From Betaproteobacteria bacterium (GTDB lineage: Bacteria; Pseudomonadota; Gammaproteobacteria; Burkholderiales; Casimicrobiaceae): a DNA stretch of 7,179 nt. Numbering within the stretch: the stretch's first letter is position 1; every line of letters begins with the position of its first letter. Below, one piece after another: positions 1 to 5,963 of this stretch. A program made the translations under genes and the position numbers. Below the pieces are notes generated by a model that saw only the letters and a program-made list of their open reading frames with translations, ran no database searches and was not told the origin of the DNA. The stretch spans positions 1 to 7,179 of the forward strand of contig PLYG01000227.1 in the NCBI GenBank assembly GCA_003153335.1, given 5' to 3'.

Positions 1-356
1 GTGAGTTGGAACGTATGCTGCTTGAGGCCGGATCGGCGGAGTTTGTGGAACGCGCCAAGGAGGAAGAGCAGGGGCTGGGAATGTTCATACGGTCATTGGT
101 TGGGCTTGACCGTGAAGCGGCAAAAGAAGCGTTTGCAGGCTTTTTATCTGACAACACCGCATCCGCTAATCAGATAGAGTTCATTAACTTGATCATCAAT
201 CAACTGACCGAACGCGGCGTCATGAGCCATGCGGCCCTGTATGAATCGCCCTTTGTGGACATTAGCCCGACTGGCCCGGAAGGCATATTTTCCGAAAACA
301 AGGTCAGGCAGATTGTGTCTGTGCTAGCTGAAATACGGCAAAGCGCGGCGGCGTGA
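1..356 (+). CDS. hsdR: Type I restriction enzyme R subunit (HsdR), C-terminal end only
   Basis: This is the 3' end of a gene entering from the left; the reading frame is open from base 3 and ends with TGA at 354-356, so about 117 residues are visible. They match the C-terminal EcoEI_R_C-type helical domain of type I restriction R subunits: an 'FIRSLVGLDREAAKEAF' stretch, then 'ANQIEFINLIINQLTERGVM' and 'LYESPFVDI', in the usual order and ending at the usual place. In the family this domain follows the nuclease and helicase motor domains and contacts the HsdM/HsdS methylase core of the complex that translocates and cuts unmodified DNA. The motor and nuclease domains lie outside the window, so activity cannot be judged. 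The TTG at 6 and ATG at 15 are internal codons, not starts. Base composition is less GC-rich than the genes to the right, which fits an accessory locus. Confidence 0.88.
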   Translation, partial: ELERMLLEAGSAEFVERAKEEEQGLGMFIRSLVGLDREAAKEAFAGFLSDNTASANQIEFINLIINQLTERGVMSHAALYESPFVDISPTGPEGIFSENKVRQIVSVLAEIRQSAAA

Positions 357-535
357 GTTGCAGTTAATTGCAGACCAAAGGTACCGGAGTCGATTTGTTT
401 TTGACGTTTAGGCGCGGGCAACTGGGGATTGAGCGTTCATGACACGCCTTACAGTACCAATGATAAACTTCCGCCTGATGTTGCGATGAGGAAAATGTCA
501 TGGCCATTGCGGCGTGGTCGGCATAATCAAAGACT

Positions 536-820
536 ATGGACTGTAAAGACCTGCACTTTTCGCACCACGCTATCGAACGGATGTTCCAGCGCGGAATTGA
601 TCCGGATGCGGTGGCGCAGGTTGTCGCAAGCGGCGAGGTCATTGCGGAATACCCGGATGACCGGCCTTTTCCTACCACCTTGTTATTGGGGTTCCACGAA
701 GGCCAGCCGGTTCATGCGGTCGTAGCACACGACCCGGCAACCGGTGACTGCCACCTGGTTACGATTTATCGGCCTGATCCCGTGATTTGGGATGAGGCAT
801 TCAAGAAAAGGAGAGCGTGA
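536..820 (+). CDS. DUF4258 protein, putative toxin of a toxin-antitoxin pair
   Basis: This 94-residue protein has the DUF4258 pattern: an N-terminal 'FSHHAIERMFQRGI' helix, an 'EVIAEYPDDRPFPTTLLLGF' strand region (residues about 34-53), 'VHAVVAHDP' and a C-terminal 'LVTIYRPDPVIWDEAFKKRR'. DUF4258 proteins are small and RelE/MqsR-like in general shape, and are often found directly upstream of a YgiT-type zinc-finger gene, as here. Toxin activity (mRNA cleavage or ribosome-linked inhibition) is inferred from that context. The ATG at 536 is the only good start, because an in-frame TAA lies at 524-526; the ribosome site in front of it is weak (AAAGA). The stop TGA at 818-820 shares one base with the next start, so the two genes are almost certainly translated together. 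The toxin-first order matches mqsRA rather than classic antitoxin-first pairs. Confidence 0.85.
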   Translation: MDCKDLHFSHHAIERMFQRGIDPDAVAQVVASGEVIAEYPDDRPFPTTLLLGFHEGQPVHAVVAHDPATGDCHLVTIYRPDPVIWDEAFKKRRA

Positions 821-1044
821 TGAAATGCACGATCTGCAAGACCGGCCATACTCACCCCGGTATCACCACCGTTACGTTGCAACGCGACAACACCGTGGTG
901 GTTATTCGTGACGTACCCGCAGAAATTTGCGAAGACTGCGGCGAGTATTACCTGAGCGAACCCGTCGCCCGCCGCGTGTATGCCGATGCCGAAGCAACTG
1001 CCCATCGCCATGTAGAAGTGGAAATTCAACGCTATGCGGCGTGA
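820..1044 (+). CDS. YgiT/MqsA-type zinc-finger protein, putative antitoxin
   Basis: This 74-residue protein carries two CxxC pairs, C3-x2-C6 and C37-x2-C40, the zinc-binding arrangement of the N-terminal half of MqsA (YgiT-type zinc finger). The segment between them has the alternating hydrophobic strands of the family ('VTLQRDNTVVVIRDVPAEIC'). It stops near residue 74 and so lacks the helix-turn-helix DNA-binding half of full MqsA, like many short YgiT-type partners of DUF4258 proteins. It would be expected to bind the upstream protein, but operon autoregulation by this protein alone is doubtful. I chose ATG 820 over the in-frame GTG at 817 because AAGGAG (808-813) sits at good spacing before 820 and ATG 820 gives the tight TGATG overlap with the toxin gene. 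No helix-turn-helix gene follows directly. Confidence 0.82.
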   Translation: MKCTICKTGHTHPGITTVTLQRDNTVVVIRDVPAEICEDCGEYYLSEPVARRVYADAEATAHRHVEVEIQRYAA

Positions 1045-1071
1045 AAGGATAGGAGTTTTTCGTCGGACATA

Positions 1072-1092
1072 GGACCAGATACGTTCTGGCCC
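1072..1092. promoter_or_regulatory. Small inverted repeat upstream of the ThDP-enzyme gene
   Basis: A perfect 5-bp dyad, CCAGA-TACGT-TCTGG (1075-1089), extends outward after one mismatch by two further G:C pairs (1072-1073 with 1091-1092). It lies in the 53-base gap between the zinc-finger gene and the TTG start of the next gene. There is no T-run after it, so it is a poor intrinsic terminator; an operator or a chance repeat are the other options. Confidence 0.25.
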
Positions 1093-1097
1093 ATCCC

Positions 1098-2744
1098 TTG
1101 CTGTCACCTGAGCTGATCGTGGTCAATCCCGAAGATCATTCCGTCGCCGACGTCATTGCACAAACGCTGCAGCGCCATGGCGCGCGGTTTGCATTCGGCA
1201 TTCCCGGCAATGATGTGCTCGAGTCGGTGCGCGCCTGCGCAGAGGCGGGGATCGAGTTCGTGCTCGCCAAGGCGGAACCCTCGGCGGCGTTCATGGCCGA
1301 TGCGGTGTATCAGTTGACCGGCGCGCCGGCCGTGCTGATCCCGGCGCTGGGGCCGGGCATCGCGAATGCGATCTCCGGGATTGCCGGCGCCTGGATGGAG
1401 CGATCCGCCGTGGTGGTGCTCTGCGGCGAGATGGCGACGCGCAACCTGGGCGTTTACAACCACCAGGTATTCGATCATGTCGCGCTGTGCCGGCCGGTAA
1501 CCAAGTATGCGGAGCAACTCAATCCGCGGCGCGCGGCGCAGCAGATGGCCAAGGCGCTGGACATTGCGCTCGCCTGGCCGGCGGGGCCGGTGATGCTCAA
1601 CATTCCGTCGGACGTGAGCAAGTCGAAAGCGGTTGATACTGCGCAGGGTCCGCGCGACCAATTGCCGGCATGCCTGTGCGTGGCTGCGGCCGGGCAATTG
1701 CACGGCATGCTGGCGGCGGCAACAAAGCCGCTGGCACTGATCGGCCGGGGAGCGATACATCTCGATGCAGCGAGTGCTGTGGCATCCTTCGTGCATGCGT
1801 GGCGCCTGCCGTTCTTTGCCACCTACAAGGCCAAAGGCGTCATCGACGAGTACGACGCATTGTGCCTGGGCAGCATTGGCCTCAGCCCTGTCGTCGATGC
1901 GATTAATCTGCGTGCGGTGGCGGAAGCGGACCTGCTGGTCCTGATCGGCTTCGACCCGATCGAACTGCGCGATGCATGGGTCGATGCGTGGCCGGCGGGC
2001 AAGGCGTGCATCACCCTCGATTGGGCGCCGACCAACGATCGCGTCTTTCCGCGCGGCCGCGAAGCGTACGGGACGCTGGGCGCGATACTGCAACAACTTG
2101 CACCAGTCGGCGAATCTGCAGCGGATTGGCCGGCCGAGTCGCTGACCGCGATTCGCCGTGACGTGGACCACGTCGTGCGTCCGCGCGCTACTGCAGGTGC
2201 GATCAGCCCGGCGGCGCTATTCCGCGCGGTCGATCAGCGCAACCGCCCGGACTGGATCATGACGGTGGACGTGGGCGCGCATCGTATTCTTGCGAATCAT
2301 GTGCTCCGCTGCCGCGTGCCGGGCCAGTTGCTGCAATCGAATGGCCTGGGCTGCATGGGTTACGCGGTACCTGCCGCCATTGCCGCGCAGCTCGTGCATC
2401 CCGAGCGCACCGTGGTCGCGATGCTGGGCGACGGCTGCATGCTGATGACGCAGGGCGAACTGGCGGTGGCGGCGGAGCGCGGCGTGCCGCTGATCATCAT
2501 TGTGCTCAACGACGCGAAGCTCTCGCTGATCGCGTTAAAGCAGGACAAGATGGGGATGCGTTCGCGCGGCGTCGCTTTTCAGCCGCCGGATTTTGCCAGG
2601 ATTGCGCAGGGCTTTGGCGCACATGGCGTTCGCGTCGACAGTCTCACCGAATTCGAGGCGGCGTTCGATGCAGCGCTGGGCGCGCGCCGGCTGACGGTGA
2701 TCGAGGCCGTCGTCGATCCGGCCGAATATTGGGAGCAGATGTAG
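1098..2744 (+). CDS. ThDP-dependent decarboxylase / acetolactate-synthase-like enzyme
   Basis: This is a complete three-domain thiamine-diphosphate enzyme of 548 residues. The N-terminal pyrimidine-binding domain (about 14-180) has 'FAFGIPGNDVLE' and the probable catalytic glutamate E60 in 'KAEPSAAFMADA'. The central domain spans about 195-335. The C-terminal pyrophosphate-binding domain (about 370-548) has the metal/ThDP motif G444-D445-G446 ending in N471-D472, and the protein ends '...DPAEYWEQM'. Known relatives decarboxylate or ligate 2-oxo acids; the exact substrate is not readable. It is not the classic biosynthetic IlvB by sequence style, and no small subunit gene (ilvN) is beside it. 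Next to xsc, a 2-oxo-acid sulfonate such as sulfopyruvate is a possible but unproven substrate. The start is uncertain: no ATG and no good ribosome site precede the conserved region; TTG 1098 and GTG 1119 are the options, with an in-frame stop at 1050. It converges on the kinase gene, with 78 bases between. Confidence 0.8.
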   Translation: MLSPELIVVNPEDHSVADVIAQTLQRHGARFAFGIPGNDVLESVRACAEAGIEFVLAKAEPSAAFMADAVYQLTGAPAVLIPALGPGIANAISGIAGAWMERSAVVVLCGEMATRNLGVYNHQVFDHVALCRPVTKYAEQLNPRRAAQQMAKALDIALAWPAGPVMLNIPSDVSKSKAVDTAQGPRDQLPACLCVAAAGQLHGMLAAATKPLALIGRGAIHLDAASAVASFVHAWRLPFFATYKAKGVIDEYDALCLGSIGLSPVVDAINLRAVAEADLLVLIGFDPIELRDAWVDAWPAGKACITLDWAPTNDRVFPRGREAYGTLGAILQQLAPVGESAADWPAESLTAIRRDVDHVVRPRATAGAISPAALFRAVDQRNRPDWIMTVDVGAHRILANHVLRCRVPGQLLQSNGLGCMGYAVPAAIAAQLVHPERTVVAMLGDGCMLMTQGELAVAAERGVPLIIIVLNDAKLSLIALKQDKMGMRSRGVAFQPPDFARIAQGFGAHGVRVDSLTEFEAAFDAALGARRLTVIEAVVDPAEYWEQM

Positions 2745-2782
2745 TTGTGGATTGATGGGTGAACTTGCTCCGGCCGCAATTT

Positions 2783-2846
2783 GGAGGCCGTACGACAATC
2801 GTTCAGACTCGGAGACCGTGGTTCAATTCCACAAAAGTGCCTCCAC
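2783..2846 (+). other. Degenerate tRNA/tmRNA 3'-end-like structure
   Basis: On the plus strand, GTGG-TTCAATT-CCAC (2818-2832) has the stem, 7-base loop and TTCAA core of a tRNA T arm. An outer pair, GGAGGC (2783-2788) with GCCTCC (2839-2844), could mimic an acceptor stem. The spacing is wrong for an intact tRNA: there are six bases between the T arm and GCCTCC, no clear D or anticodon arm, and the end reads CCAC rather than ACCA. It overlaps the last codons of the kinase gene. It may be a worn attachment-site remnant or chance; I do not call it a tRNA gene. Confidence 0.22.
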
Positions 2847-3734
2847 TTCGCTCCGCGTCGGAGATCCTTCGCGGCCGCCCGGTCGGCTGCATTTGATCGC
2901 CGCGGCCGCGCTCGCGAAACGCGCGGCAGCGAGCGCCGGCTTGCCTTCGGCCAGCGCCAGCGCGTACGCGCCATGGAAGATGTCGCCCGCCCCCAGGGTG
3001 TCGACCACCCGGACCGGCACCGCGGGGACGTGATGCAGCGCGCCATCGACTAACATCGTCGTTCCCTGTTCGCCGCGCGTGACGCCGGCGATTCTCGCCC
3101 CGGCCGCGACCGCCGCGCGCAACGCTGACGCCATATCGTCGTGACCGTACCAGTTGACCAGGCCCGGCTCGGAAAATATCGCGTGCTCGGCCAGCGGCAC
3201 CAGCGCGCGGACGATGGGGACGTCGCCGAGATCCGCATCCAGCACCGATGGCACGCCGGCGTTGCGCGCGGCTTGCAGCAATGCGCGGGCGCCTTCGAGC
3301 CAGCGCACGTCGGTGAGCACGGCCGCCGCGCTACCGACCTCCCCGAACGGCAGCCACGAGACATCGTCGGTCGGCACGTCGCCGCGATAGTTGACAATCA
3401 TCCGCTCGCCCGCCGCGTCGACCATCACCGCTGACTGCGACGACGTGCAGCCGGCGAACGACCGCAAATGCGGGATCGCCACAGCGAAGCGTGCGAATTC
3501 GTCGCGGATGATCATGCCGGCGGAGTCGCTGCCGGTGCGGCCCCAGAACTCGACGCCGTGCGTGGCCGCGTCGAGCAAGCGCGAGATGGCGCAAGCCGCG
3601 TTCGCCGCCATGCCACCGCCCACCTCGCCAAAATCCAGCGCGCGCACTTTGGTTGAGCCATGCGGCAAATGCGGAACGCGATAGATCCGGTCGAGCGCCG
3701 CGTGGCCGAGGCAGATGATGGTGCGCAAGATCAA
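2823..3734 (-). CDS. PfkB-family sugar kinase, YihV-like (candidate 6-deoxy-6-sulfofructose kinase)
   Basis: This is a full-length ribokinase/PfkB-fold kinase of 303 residues. It shows the N-terminal substrate-side GGG motif ('EVGGGMAANAA', about 37-47), 'SSQSAVMVDAAGERMIVNY' (98-116), 'DVRWLEGA' (142-149), 'AIFSEPGL' (185-192), the ATP-side catalytic signature 'DTLGAGDIFHGA' (245-256; catalytic base D251) and 'CSRPGGREGSP' near the end. These motifs align, in order and spacing, with E. coli YihV as I remember it, including K29, N115 and R144 at the positions of YihV K27, N109 and R138, recalled as sulfonate contacts. YihV phosphorylates 6-deoxy-6-sulfofructose in sulfoglycolysis. Generic YihV-clade kinases of unknown substrate also exist in Burkholderiales, so the substrate is inference. 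Starts: TTG 3734, or TTG 3728, which would align exactly with the YihV N-terminus; neither has a strong ribosome site. It is probably co-transcribed downstream of pta. Confidence 0.85.
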   Translation of the reverse strand: MILRTIICLGHAALDRIYRVPHLPHGSTKVRALDFGEVGGGMAANAACAISRLLDAATHGVEFWGRTGSDSAGMIIRDEFARFAVAIPHLRSFAGCTSSQSAVMVDAAGERMIVNYRGDVPTDDVSWLPFGEVGSAAAVLTDVRWLEGARALLQAARNAGVPSVLDADLGDVPIVRALVPLAEHAIFSEPGLVNWYGHDDMASALRAAVAAGARIAGVTRGEQGTTMLVDGALHHVPAVPVRVVDTLGAGDIFHGAYALALAEGKPALAAARFASAAAAIKCSRPGGREGSPTRSEVEALLWN

Positions 3735-3773
3735 TATCTCATCGACGGCTGTCGCGGGCGGCCTGGAAGCCCC

Positions 3774-3897
3774 TCAGGAAATCATCTGGTAGTACAGATT
3801 CTGCGGATGCCGCGCCTGCGCGAAAAAGAACCAGCGCCCTCCAGGATCGCAGCGGCAGCCAGCGCGCCCAGCGTGAAGACGTCGCGGCGGCGCCCAT
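3774..3897 (-). pseudogene. Decayed small ORF with Tat-like N-terminus, between pta and the kinase gene
   Basis: The 168-base gap between pta and the kinase gene holds no intact gene, but it has protein-like text split over two minus-strand frames. One frame reads 'GRRRDVFTLGALAAAAILEG', resembling a twin-arginine signal or short membrane anchor. The frame of pta and the kinase then continues as 'RWFFFAQARHPQNLYYQMIS' and stops at TGA (3776-3774). One inserted base near the GGGCGC run would join them, and one further G after the ATG at 3897 would put a start in frame, giving a protein of about 41 residues. I do not recognise a family. It could be a decayed gene, a tiny gene hidden by sequencing errors, or coincidence in GC-rich DNA. 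Confidence 0.3.
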
Positions 3898-3902
3898 GAT
3901 GT

Positions 3903-4871
3903 TCAGGCTGCCCCGTCCGCGGTGACCCGCGACGAACGCCAGATCGAAGCGAGCGCGCACGAGGCGACGCGGCTGGCGATCGAGTCGGCGCGGCTGGTGA
4001 GGATCACCGGCACGGTCGCGCCCAGCACGACGCCGGCGCATTCGGCGCCTGCCATGTACACCAGCGACTTGTAAATCATGTTGCCGGCTTCGAGATTGGG
4101 CATCAACAGGATGTCGGCGGCGCCGGCCACCACCGAAGTAATGCCCTTGATCCGCGCCGCGTCCGGCGACACCGCGATATCGAAGCCGAATGGCCCGTCG
4201 ACCAGGCCGCCGGTAATCTCGCCGCGATCGACCATTGCCCGCAGTTCGGCGGCCTCGCCCGTCGTCGGGATCGCCGGATTGACGGTTTCGAAGGCCGATA
4301 CAATGGCCAGCTTAGGCGCCGCATAACCCAGGGCGTGCGCCAGGTCGAACGCGTTTTGCACGATGTCGCGCTTGGTGATGAGGCTGGGCGCGATGTTCAC
4401 CACGCAGTCGGTCGCCATGATGGGGCGAGGGTAGGTCGGCACGTCGAACCAGAACACATGCGACAGCCGGCGTCCTTTGCCCGTCTGCCGCAGCCCGCCG
4501 CTGCGTCTTATCACGGCGCCCAGCAATTCGTCGGAGTGCAGGCTCCCCTTCATCAGCGCCGCGACGTCACCGGTCCGGGCGAGTTCGACAGCGCGTTGCG
4601 CGGCCAGCCGCGGATCGTCGCCGGAGTCGACCACTGCGCAGCCATCGAGCGCAATCCCCGCGCTTCGCGCGAGCGCGGCAAGCTGCGCTGCCGGTCCGAC
4701 CAGGACGGGGTCGATCAGGCCGCGTTCGCGCGCCAACAATGCGGCGCTCAGCGATTCCGCGTTGCAGGGATACACAATGGCCGTGCGCAGCGGCGGATAG
4801 TCCCGTGCGCCCGCTATCAGTGCGGCGGTTCGTGTATGCGTGTCGAATTCGGGGGGCTGCGTCTCGGTCAC
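3903..4871 (-). CDS. pta: Phosphate acetyltransferase (short PTA/PTB type)
   Basis: This 322-residue protein spans one PTA/PTB domain and lacks the long N-terminal regulatory part of E. coli Pta. Visible family motifs are 'ALMKGSLHSDELL' (105-117), 'SHVFWFDVPTYPRPIMATD' (137-155, which includes residues usually seen as 'SH..', then 'TD'), 'KRDIVQNAF' (167-175), 'DGPFGFDIAVSPDAA' (225-239), 'GAADILLMPNLEAGNMIYKSL' (250-270) and 'VILTSRADS' (289-297). It converts acetyl phosphate and CoA to acetyl-CoA and phosphate in the cytoplasm. Beside xsc this is the standard second step, consuming the acetyl phosphate Xsc makes; phosphobutyryltransferase is the less likely alternative. The start is GTG 4871-4869: it overlaps the iclR stop as GTGA, has AGGGG about 8 bases before it, and gives the right length. 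A longer reading frame upstream is only the shadow of iclR. It is on the strand opposite xsc, where many clusters place pta after xsc. Confidence 0.9.
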   Translation of the reverse strand: MTETQPPEFDTHTRTAALIAGARDYPPLRTAIVYPCNAESLSAALLARERGLIDPVLVGPAAQLAALARSAGIALDGCAVVDSGDDPRLAAQRAVELARTGDVAALMKGSLHSDELLGAVIRRSGGLRQTGKGRRLSHVFWFDVPTYPRPIMATDCVVNIAPSLITKRDIVQNAFDLAHALGYAAPKLAIVSAFETVNPAIPTTGEAAELRAMVDRGEITGGLVDGPFGFDIAVSPDAARIKGITSVVAGAADILLMPNLEAGNMIYKSLVYMAGAECAGVVLGATVPVILTSRADSIASRVASCALASIWRSSRVTADGAA

Positions 4872-5824
4872 GTCCGGCGCCCCTGCGGCGGTGCGCCTCT
4901 TCTTGCCGTGGCGGATGCGGGGGCAGCCGTCGGCGCTGCGGTGCTTTTTGGGACCGCTAATTTCGCAACCTTGGCCTTGACGGCTGCCGGTTTGGACGCC
5001 TTGCGTTCCGGTCCGGGATCGGCGATCGACCGGCCGAAGGCCAGGGCGGTACGCTGCAATGCGGGCAGCGCCGAGGTCGCGCGGTCTATGGGCAAGCGGG
5101 AGGCGGGGGCCTGCACCGCGACCGATCCGCGGACTTTCTGCTTGCTGCGCGGGTCGAAAACAGGCACGGCGATGCAGACCAGGCCGACCAGGAATTCCTC
5201 GTTGTCCAGCGCGTAGCCCTGGGCGCGCACCCGCGCCAGCTCGGCCTCGAGCCGGATCCGCGTGGTGATCGTGTTGGGGGTGTAGCCCTTGTATTGCAGG
5301 TGGTCGAGCAGGCGGTTGCGCTGCACGGGCGGCATGTAGGCCAGGAACAGCTTGCCGCTCGCTGAGCAATGCAGCGGCACGCGCGAACCGGGCTGCAGAT
5401 GAAAACGCAACGGCCATGCGGTTTCGACCCGGTCGAGATAGACGACTTCGGTGCCGGCGGGCATGGTGAAGTTGCAGGTCTCCCCCAGCTCATCGACCAG
5501 TTGCTGCAGGATCGCATGCCGTACCGCGCGCACCTGCGCGTTGAGCAGTACGTCTTCGGCCAGCTTGGACAGGCGCGCGCCCGGCGCGTACCGCTTGCCG
5601 TCGGGCTCCTTGACCAGCAATCCGGCCTGCTCGAGTTGGTGCAGCATCCGGTAGACGGTGGGCTTGGGCTGGTGCACTTCGCCGATGATGTCGGTCAAGG
5701 TCAGCGCCTTGTCGGCGCGCGAGACATGCTCGAGCAACGCGATCAGACGCAGCGCCGGGGAGCTCGCGGCGCCGACAGTGTCGGCGGGCGGCGGGGTGGG
5801 CCTGGATGCGGTGTTGCGAGTCAT
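4868..5824 (-). CDS. IclR-family transcriptional regulator
   Basis: This 318-residue protein has an N-terminal winged helix-turn-helix (about 23-82; 'LTLTDIIGEVHQPKPTVYRMLHQLEQAGLL') and the IclR effector-binding domain (about 85-266), with the typical 'PLHCSASGKLFLAY' (150-163) and 'GYALDNEEFLVGLVCIAVPVF' stretches. IclR proteins bind as dimers or tetramers to palindromes near their own promoter and respond to small acids. From position and divergence, it probably controls both its own operon (iclR-pta-kinase) and xsc; IclR-type regulators are, as I recall, also linked to other sulfonate clusters. Odd feature: after the normal domain end it carries about 50 residues rich in Ala, Pro, Lys and Arg (267-318), low complexity and basic, not part of the usual IclR length (about 250-270). 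The start ATG 5824 has no clear ribosome site. The stop overlaps the pta start by 4 bases, so translation is probably coupled. Confidence 0.9.
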   Translation of the reverse strand: MTRNTASRPTPPPADTVGAASSPALRLIALLEHVSRADKALTLTDIIGEVHQPKPTVYRMLHQLEQAGLLVKEPDGKRYAPGARLSKLAEDVLLNAQVRAVRHAILQQLVDELGETCNFTMPAGTEVVYLDRVETAWPLRFHLQPGSRVPLHCSASGKLFLAYMPPVQRNRLLDHLQYKGYTPNTITTRIRLEAELARVRAQGYALDNEEFLVGLVCIAVPVFDPRSKQKVRGSVAVQAPASRLPIDRATSALPALQRTALAFGRSIADPGPERKASKPAAVKAKVAKLAVPKSTAAPTAAPASATARRGAPPQGRRT

Positions 5825-5963
5825 GCGAGGCTGAGTGGTAGAGGATAGGCCAATAGTTTATCAAAAAATAGAACAATATGTCGCAAATTCATGATTTCGA
5901 CTTGCATTCGCCGCAAACCTGTGAAAACATACAAATAATCTCGATCAGCGCGCAGAGGAGTGC
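5825..5963. promoter_or_regulatory. Divergent promoter region between iclR and xsc
   Basis: This 139-base gap is clearly more AT-rich (especially 5850-5940) than the genes on both sides and must contain the promoters of both divergent units. For xsc, TACAAA (5930-5935) is a possible -10, but I cannot place a convincing -35. For iclR, TTGATA on the minus strand (5863-5858) could be a -35, without a clear -10. AGAGGAG (5954-5960) is a strong ribosome site for xsc. Confidence 0.6.
5880..5901. promoter_or_regulatory. Candidate IclR operator palindrome
   Basis: GTCGcAAAT-TCATG-ATTTCGAC is a near-perfect dyad: AAAT/ATTT arms flanked by GTCG/CGAC, with one unpaired C (5884) on the left arm. IclR-family sites are commonly short imperfect palindromes of the form TGnAAATnATTTnCA, and this has a similar AT core. 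It sits about midway between the two divergent starts, a fitting place to control both. Binding is inferred, not shown. Confidence 0.4.

Noticed and set aside
358..373. Direct repeat TTGCAG-TTAA-TTGCAG after hsdR
   Set aside because: Two short copies only; no iteron series, att context or further copies nearby.
429..467. Possible promoter for the toxin-antitoxin pair (TTGAGC or TTCATG with TACAGT or GATAAA)
   Set aside because: No combination has both good boxes and a 16-18 base spacer; the 357-535 gap probably holds the promoter but I cannot place it.
429..725. Plus-strand open frame overlapping the DUF4258 gene in another frame
   Set aside because: No family resemblance, while the overlapped frame matches DUF4258 throughout.
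1104..2171. Long minus-strand open frame (355 codons) opposite the ThDP-enzyme gene
   Set aside because: Arg/His-rich text with no domain; it is the antisense shadow of a GC-rich gene whose sense strand has clear ThDP motifs.
2771..2790. CGGCC...GGCCG hairpin as terminator between the convergent genes
   Set aside because: Only 5 bp with a 10-base loop and no T-run on either strand.
4335..5216. Plus-strand open frame (293 codons) across pta and iclR
   Set aside because: Spans two well-supported opposite-strand genes, with no recognisable domain and low-complexity Arg/Ala text.
4872..5417. Upstream extension of the pta reading frame, which would give a 504-residue protein
   Set aside because: The extension lies inside iclR in another frame and has Arg/Pro-rich nonsense text; GTG 4871 gives the family length and the GTGA overlap.
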